Shown here piece by piece: positions 57,741 to 64,000 of a stretch of DNA of 64,000 bases. The stretch spans positions 18,114,537 to 18,178,536 of the forward strand of contig NC_060233.1 of the NCBI RefSeq assembly GCF_021155775.2, written 5' to 3'. Below the pieces are notes generated by a model. That model did no database searches, was not told where the DNA came from, and saw nothing but the letters and a program-made list of their open reading frames with translations. Each line of letters begins with the position of its first letter. Within the stretch, counting starts at the first letter, position 1. This DNA is from Neodiprion pinetum (Eukaryota; Arthropoda; Insecta; Hymenoptera; Diprionidae). The position numbers and the translations under genes are program-made.

Positions 57741-59700
57741 AAATTCATTTATCAAATTCAGCATGAATTATTTCCGATTTCTTCTTAGTTCGGCTCTGGT
57801 CTGCGTATATCAACAATATATCAATGCAATATCCTGATTTTGATTTCCAGTCCTATGAGCCTAACATTATACTATATTACTCTGTATTCGATTCCCATAT
57901 ATCTTTATTATTTTGTTATTTCCATATTTAGTTATTTTCAAGCATTTAAATTAAGTTTAGCTTTAAGTAGTTTTAATATTGTTATTACACCTGTACAATT
58001 ATCTATTCATCAAGAATATTCTCTACATAAATCTATGTATTATATATATATATCTGTCTCTCTCGCTGCCACTCAAGATACTACGTGTGTCACGGCCGCC
58101 AGAACTCCGAATTTCTCGTCTCGTCTCGCTCGACGGCATCACTACCATCAGACATGATTCAGATGTTAATTAGGGTACTTGTCAACACAATGCTGCTGCA
58201 GCCGCCAAGCGAGCAAACTTCCGGAAGATAGCGCGGACCACTATTTGTACCATTCGATACGGAGACCCGGGATTCCCGAATTGCACACGAAGTGCAATAA
58301 TTCATTTAATGATAGGTATAAAACAAAGTGAAATGATCTATAGGCACATCAATGTATTGCAACGGAATGCTGAAATCCATGAACCGGTGGCCAAGCATTT
58401 TGATGACGCATCATTATAATTAAATCGGTGAACCACACAACGTCGACAATGCCAAGTATACCGGTTCTGAGAAATTTACTAATCGTGAGGTGCATATAAC
58501 CATAATTAGTGGGTATCTACGTACGGTTAAGCAGCGTAACCTTGTTTGCTCCTTCTCTTTCTAATTCTGAGGTTACGATCGCAACTATCCTCAGGGCATT
58601 TGTACCGGTTGCGATTGTATAACTCACGCATAGAACTGCTCAAGGGCAAACAACATAACCGCGTGTTGACAACGGACGAGGAGACAGCATGACAGAGGCT
58701 ACGGGTTTTCTTGTTTATCACGTCACGGCGCTCAGCAGCCATATTTTATTGATGAACGTCTAGCTCACGTGGCGCCAATTCTCACATTCTAATCGGTTAT
58801 CCGTTCCGATCGACGTCTCTTCGGTTACTCGGGGTTAAATCCCACCTTTACAACGTCAAATGAAATGTGGACAAGGGAGTGCAACAAAAAAATCACCTTT
58901 TTAATGTTGACCTGCTTTGGATTATACTACTTGTGATGTCAAACTTTTAATGCCAGCACATTAATTATATGTATTGACCTTTTTTCCAACGTTAGTTCTA
59001 AATACTGTCTTTTTGAATCTATAAATGTGAAAAAGTAGTTTAACTATATTTACCAACAGTTGGAGATACTGGTGATTTATCATTTTTCAAAGTCTAACAA
59101 TATATCGAACATTTATTATTAATTCAACGTTTAGATGTTTGCAAGAATTCTTTGCAAGAATGATTTCATGAAAAATGAAGGTATCAGATTTTACAAATGA
59201 TGTTACTTAATACAACTTCTATCTTTCGTTTTAATAAATATAGACCAAACATAACCCAAATATTATTGTTATTGACGAAAAGTTTCCGTCCAAAGGTTAT
59301 AAATTAGTTTTCAACATAAGCTTAAATTCTTCTTGTTCAGAATATAATAAATTATATGGTTTTAAGAATATCGTCATCTTTGTACCGTAAATTCGCCATT
59401 GCTATTACTTTGAGTTGGCGCATAATGTAACTATTATTTTACGCTCTGTGAGTGTTACACATCTAAATTGCGATGGCTCGACAAATGTAGATGTATTGGG
59501 ACATGGGACATGTAATAACTGTATTCCGAACAGCATGATAGATGAAATTTCGTATCTATAACATCTGAATGAGGGATGTCCGATTTATAACGAAGAGTCT
59601 AAAGATTGATCTTTTTATCTTGAAAATTTGATCTTGCAAATCGGTCTTTTCACGCTTCGATTTTGCGGGAATCCATCCTTGGTATATCAAGAATTGCTAA
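57741..59700. other. Non-coding, nothing recognised
   Basis: AT-rich with a short TA run near 58040. Small ORFs (58527-58742 minus and others) show no family resemblance. Confidence 0.35.
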
Positions 59701-59713
59701 ATGACAGTTTCTC

Positions 59714-60060
59714 GGGGTTTCCCGTTCACGTCATTTGATTTTGATGCAGTGGGCGTTGTTTAGAAACTGAACGATTATATTGCCGTTGTTATTTGTTTTT
59801 CTGTTAATTAAAGAATAAATTTTTATTTGTATTTCCCGGAAGTACGATTTTATTACACTCCACAAGATCAATCACTCTCTTGCATAATGCTTCAAGACGT
59901 ACAACGTGGATAGATTCTTTGGAAATCAATGATCATCTCGTTTAGCCTCAACAAACGAAACGGGGGTCGATCAGTCGATCTAGGGAGATCCCCTAGAGCT
60001 TTGACGTTACCGACGGTTCTCTAAGCGCTCCTTCATATGCCCGACCGCCTTGTATAAAAG
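59714..60060 (+). promoter_or_regulatory. Possible immune-type promoter: two kappaB-like sites and a TATA box
   Basis: GGGGTTTCCC at 59714-59723 and GGGAGATCCC at 59983-59992 both fit the GGGRNNYYCC kappaB (Relish/Dorsal) pattern. TATAAAAG is at 60053-60060. The combination precedes a short ORF with a signal-peptide-like start. Such motifs also arise by chance, so this is tentative. Confidence 0.3.
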
Positions 60061-60114
60061 TGACCCCGCTGAGCGGGCGCCTAGTTTTCGTCCGATCAGG
60101 GTTCAGTTCACTTC

Positions 60115-60258
60115 ATGGACGTAAAGCAGCAGTTACTGCTTTGTACCATTTGCATCCTATTTGAGAGCACATTACTTGTGCAAACACATCTTAATACAGC
60201 CTCTTTTGCATTTCAGGTCAAATTAAGTGATAAAATCGCGATTGTTTTTTTCCTTTAA
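60115..60258 (+). CDS. Candidate short secreted peptide or first exon
   Basis: A 47-codon ORF beginning MDVKQQLLLCTICILFEST, with a hydrophobic core like a signal peptide, 62 bp after a TATA box and behind kappaB-like sites. TTTCAG followed by GTCAAA at about 60214 could be either a weak donor or a mis-read acceptor. No second exon was found before the transposon-rich region. It could be the start of an inducible secreted-peptide gene or a chance ORF. Confidence 0.2.
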   Translation: MDVKQQLLLCTICILFESTLLVQTHLNTASFAFQVKLSDKIAIVFFL

Positions 60259-60987
60259 ATTAATTTCTTTCTTTATATAAGACTTTCATTATTATTGCCT
60301 TCTTATTATATATTTCCCTTAATAATAAATTCAGTCTTATCATTTTAAATAGTTCACTTTAACCAGACTTCCTCATCAAATAGCGTAAAATGCTTATTTT
60401 ACGCCGCCTTTTGCGGGCGTCAAATGCCAGTTTCACACCTCCGGGGGCGTGAAATGTAGGTTCTCGAAAATCATAATTTTTAACTGAAACAAGCAGTTTC
60501 GGAGTGATACTACGCAAAACTACGCTACGCACGATGTTTTTCATCACTCTCGCGCAAGTGAAGGTTCAGGATTCTGTCTTTTTTCGTGTTTGCGGGCTGG
60601 CCGCGACAAATCAAACTCACAGTCAAAATGTGGCATCTCCGCGCGAGCGTGCGCTACTAAACACCACCGAAAGCATTGTAACGGTTGCGCCTTTCTGTTT
60701 AATATTGTTACCGTTATTTCAGTGTTGAGTGCCAATCGAACTTGTGAACACGTGTTCAATTGATTGTATGGAGTAGAATGAGTGATAACAAAGCGAGTGA
60801 TGAAGATTGTATTTTCCTCAAAGTAATAAAATATAACATGATTAACTTGAGGGATGTTTTTGATGATTTCTCAGTCCATTATTATTTCAGTAAGGGGGCT
60901 TCGCGTCCCCACATCCTGTCAGGGGCCCTAGGTCCCCGATTAGGGGCTGTGCCCTTGAAGCCCCACCTACCCTTTAACAAGCCGCCC
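60259..60987. other. Non-coding with a GC-rich hairpin patch
   Basis: Mostly AT-rich. 60893-60985 is a GC-rich run of small palindromes (GGGGGCTTCGCGTCCCC and AGGGGCTGTGCCCTTGAAGC-like) of unknown origin. No gene recognised. Confidence 0.35.
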
Positions 60988-61661
60988 CACAGTGGACTGA
61001 ATCGCCGAAAAACTCGGAAAACGTACACCAAGGTTGTGATTGTGACAAAATTTTGTGTTCGTACGTTTTCGAGGTCGCTGATCTTGAATCTGAAGTCAAA
61101 TTTGCAAAATTCAAAATGGCGGATCCAATATGACCTACCGATATCACAAAATTTCATTGGATTTGAGTAAAACGTCTTGTACTTATGTTTTTCAGGTTTT
61201 TGAAAACGAATTTCATGTCAACATTTCAAATTCCTGAGTCAAAATGGTTTCTCAAAGTTACACTTAGTATATCCAGGTTTTACTTGTTGGTTTGTCATGA
61301 ATAGTAACAAAAAAAAAGAGTACAAAGCGTCGCTTGATGTAATATGAGACATTTATTTCAAACATTTTTATGTATTTCAAACGATACAAGTCATCGTCAA
61401 TATACATATACTAATTTCTCTAAACTAATCTAAACTATTCACATTCATCGTCATTCTCTACCACGTCCACAGAACCATTAGAACAAATCCAATGAAATTT
61501 TGTGATATCGATTGGCCATATTGGATCCGCCATTTTAAATTTTGCAAATTCGACTTCCGATTCGTGATCAGCGACCTCGAAAACGTATGGACGCAAAATT
61601 TCGTCACAACCACAACATTCATGTACTTTTGCCGATTTTTTCGGTGATTCAGCCCACTGTG
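60988..61661. mobile_element. CACAGTGG-family DNA element, complete ends
   Basis: Ends CACAGTGGACTGAATCGCCG (60988) and its near complement ending CAGCCCACTGTG (61661). The terminal 150-200 bp are inverted repeats of each other (ACGTTTTCGAGGTCGCTGAT on the left, its complement near 61570-61590 on the right). The middle contains the minus-strand tail SNGSVDVVENDDECE also present in the 12.3-kb copy. Ends beginning CAC suggest the CACTA/Chapaev group, but no transposase survives to test this. Confidence 0.65.
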
Positions 61662-62195
61662 CTATTGTGGAAACTCGGCCGTGCCGGGTCGTGCGGACCA
61701 TGCACGTTAACGAGAAAAATGGCCGTGATCTCGAATATGAAGAAATAGGAAACATTTGTTTAAAAATTACGAAACTAAACACTATTCTGCATGTACTCAA
61801 ACATCAAACTACGCAGGATCTCTTGGGATCACAATTTTTTCGCTAATTTTCAATCAAGATGTTCAAACATCGATGCAAGTTGCAGGGGATTTTTCGTCTC
61901 TACGTTTCGGATATGCAATTATCGAAAAAATAGGTAATTAATGCGTGAATATATTCTACATACCTCCAGGAACACCCTCCATGTCGCACATAACAAACAA
62001 CACTTTAATAAAAATTTACTGGCACTTTCAATACAGCGTTTCTTTTGAGCAGCATCAGGTCGCAATGGTTACTGTCGCAACGGTGCACTTTGAACAACTG
62101 TTGTAGTCCAAATACCTAAGTCAGCACTCTGCCCTTCCGAAAACTAGCTAAGGACCCCCTTCTCTTAAATATATTTCAAAACCAACTCTGATCGC
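61662..62195. other. Non-coding, nothing recognised
   Basis: Mixed sequence between two copies of the CACAGTGG family; short ORFs only. Confidence 0.3.
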
Positions 62196-62250
62196 CAACT
62201 TTGAAATTTTGACTTTTGCCGACTTTTTCGGCGATTAAGCCCACTGTGCG
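62196..62250. repeat. Right-end fragment of the CACAGTGG family
   Basis: GCCGACTTTTTCGGCGATTA followed by AGCCCACTGTG matches the right terminus at 61661; the rest of this copy is not recognisable. Confidence 0.6.
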
Positions 62251-63245
62251 CCCGTCCAAATCTTTCTTTCAGTATCATTTTTATATTGCTTGGTGTTTTT
62301 AAATTGCGTCTATTTTTTGTGTTTTAATTAATCTACGCAATCTCGTGAGATATTTTCCACCCACTGTATCATGAACTGATATTTGCGACTCAGGCGTAGG
62401 ATTTACGCCCTTGTTAGGAAAAGTACTATTGAGTCTGGACAGTGGTTCTTTGTTATATCTGCTAGTTCGTCCAAATCTCAGGTAAGATTTTGAAAACAAA
62501 CAATATTTAGGGGTACAATGGCATTTCAAATTTCAAGTACCTTTGCATTGTCTAATCTAATATATTGCTTGCATGTATTGTTTGCCATTCACAGCCTTTG
62601 TCCCTAAGACCACAACGGCCTCATCTTATCCTTCGGCCGAAAATATATTTGACACAATGTTGCTTACGATGCAGAAAAGTGAGAATCCTTAAATCTCGAT
62701 CCATTTTTTTTTTTACTGCAGTGTAAAAGTTCAGTGTGGAAAATGTACTCAGGGTCTAAACTGATCCCGGAAAACCGGGAAGTCCGGGAAAAGTTAGGAA
62801 ATTTTTCAGTGACTGGAAAAGTTAGGCAAAAGACAGGGAATTTGAGAATTGTGTTAAAAAAGCAGGAAATTTCCAGAAATGCAGTACAACTCGTCTAGAC
62901 TAAAACTCCGGCTACACATAGTTCATGGACGCGTTGCCTTACATAGTAATATAGACGGTATAGTGACGGGGAATTCTTTGAATTGTGAAACGTACAGATT
63001 GCGTTGCACTGCCTTGCCGCATGGTAGCGCCACGTCCGTGACACGAGAAGAGACTTCCAGAGGATGTACGATATCTAGTGAGGTGAGTAGGACAACTTGA
63101 CTACGTATTATATATCAAATGTCCAGCGACAGTTGTGACTTGTCTTGAAAAAAGGGGAGCCCTAGTTTTGTTGATTGTAAATTATTGATTACAAATGTTA
63201 AGTAAGAATCAAATATCAGTTTCCTTGATCTATTCACAAAGTCAA
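62251..63245. other. Non-coding, nothing recognised
   Basis: Includes a CCGGGAAAA-rich patch (62765-62860), a common insect repeat motif. The minus-strand ORF at 62529-62299 was examined and not accepted as a gene. Confidence 0.3.
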
Positions 63246-63249
63246 TCGT

Positions 63250-63848
63250 CAGCCTCGTGACCATGGAGACTAGAGGTAAGGAGCCCGAACGCTGTACTAC
63301 GGATATGGACCCTGAAAGCGCCGAAAAAGATACATAGGCTATGGTGGCGCTGCTGTCGTTAGTATAGGGCATAGACTTATAAAGATAGACTGAGCGCTCC
63401 TATAAGAGGCACTGACAATTACATATAAAAGACAGAGATATATCGGGAGTACTGCTCTCTCTTTTCAATCGGCGTCATGGTGAGAGACAACGGAGCAGTG
63501 GAAGTGGAACAGCTATAGATATAGGCGCATAATTTCGCCTCATTCTCCTTTACCGCCTCGATCCCCGCCACAAATATCGTCACAGAGAGAAAGGAATACT
63601 CCCGGCATATTTCTGTCTTTCAAATGTTTGCTGGAAGCGGCTCATAAGAGCGCTCAGTCTATCTTTATAAGTCTATGGTATAGGGTCAATGCCATACTTC
63701 ATATCCTATACTAACAACACAAGCGCGCACGTGGCTGATTTCGAACTACACTAACATATATCTTTTTCGTCGATTTCAGGGTCCAAATTTATCATGATTC
63801 TTCTATGCCGTTCGGGCTCTTTACCTCTAGTCTCCATGCTCGTGACAC
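63250..63848. repeat. Nested inverted repeats
   Basis: Outer arms 63250-63335 and 63765-63848 share GGAGACTAGAGGTAA, GAGCCCGAACG and GGACCCTGAAA in opposite orientation. Inner arms 63363-63405 and 63638-63680 share CATAGACTTATAAAGATAGA and CTGAGCGCTC. The whole forms a foldback of about 600 bp without coding sequence. Confidence 0.65.
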
Positions 63849-64000
63849 CGAAATGATTTTTAGGTTGACTTGCAAGTTTGAATACGAAAACAATAAAATC
63901 AGAATATTTTCTCCGTTCTTTTACAAATGATGGTGTTCTCTAAACGTAAGAATACACAGTTTCGGGTTGAGTGACTGAATAACCCAAGTCTGTGTTGGCT

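Noticed and set aside
60893..60985. GC-rich hairpins as a second Helitron end
   Set aside because: The hairpins are not followed by CTRR in either orientation.
62299..62529. Minus-strand ORF containing LRFGR, like an amidated neuropeptide site
   Set aside because: No signal peptide, no dibasic site before the motif and no upstream exon found; a single short motif is not enough.
1..64000. CRISPR arrays, bacterial operons, rRNA genes
   Set aside because: None present; spliced genes and transposons show this is eukaryotic nuclear DNA.

Overview
This is a window of eukaryotic nuclear DNA, almost certainly from an insect. It is AT-rich. Its genes have GT-AG introns of roughly 70-800 bases, and it holds arthropod-type core promoters and a crowded, mostly decayed set of transposons. 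The mix (THAP and Harbinger transposases, Copia, CR1-like non-LTR elements, a Helitron-type end, a Polinton/adintovirus-like fossil) would fit a hymenopteran. That placement is an impression, not something the sequence proves.

Three genes look like working host genes. (1) A four-exon gene on the minus strand (16830-17881) encodes a 192-residue protein with two tandem THAP zinc fingers. (2) ATAD5/ELG1 lies on the plus strand (28660-33814, five exons, about 1,106 residues). It is the large subunit of the clamp-loader-like complex that unloads PCNA. (3) EIF3L lies on the minus strand (35164-37651, three exons, 541 residues), subunit L of translation initiation factor 3. ATAD5 and EIF3L are convergent and leave about 1.3 kb between their stop codons. 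I found the exon joins by matching splice signals, reading phase and protein-family continuity.

Layout. 0-2.1 kb: fossil of a Polinton/adintovirus-like dsDNA virus, with a broken packaging ATPase diverging from an intact phospholipase A2-domain ORF, followed by a degenerate repeat field. 2.1-16.1 kb: no host gene recognised; inverted-repeat elements including a 923-bp near-perfect palindrome and a 2-kb foldback element. 16.8-17.9 kb: THAP gene. 18-28 kb: small repeats, a retrocopy inserted in a tRNA-derived SINE, a dead PIF/Harbinger element, a TTAA-flanked MITE and a dead THAP-DDE transposon. 28.6-37.7 kb: the ATAD5/EIF3L housekeeping block. 38-45.5 kb: dispersed repeats, a dead Mutator-like transposase, simple repeats. 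45.5-51.4 kb: a dead Copia element on the minus strand, split by a TTAA-flanked insertion that itself carries an OTU-protease/AT-hook cassette ending in a Helitron-like 3' hairpin. 51.5-57.7 kb: a near full-length but dead CR1-like retrotransposon set between CT microsatellites, abutting a truncated relative. 57.7-64 kb: mostly repeats, plus a speculative small secreted-peptide ORF behind kappaB-like sites.

The best candidates for something not routinely described are the nested OTU/AT-hook cassette at 47.0-48.7 kb, the preserved promoter and PLA2 ORF of the viral fossil, and the small tandem-THAP protein.
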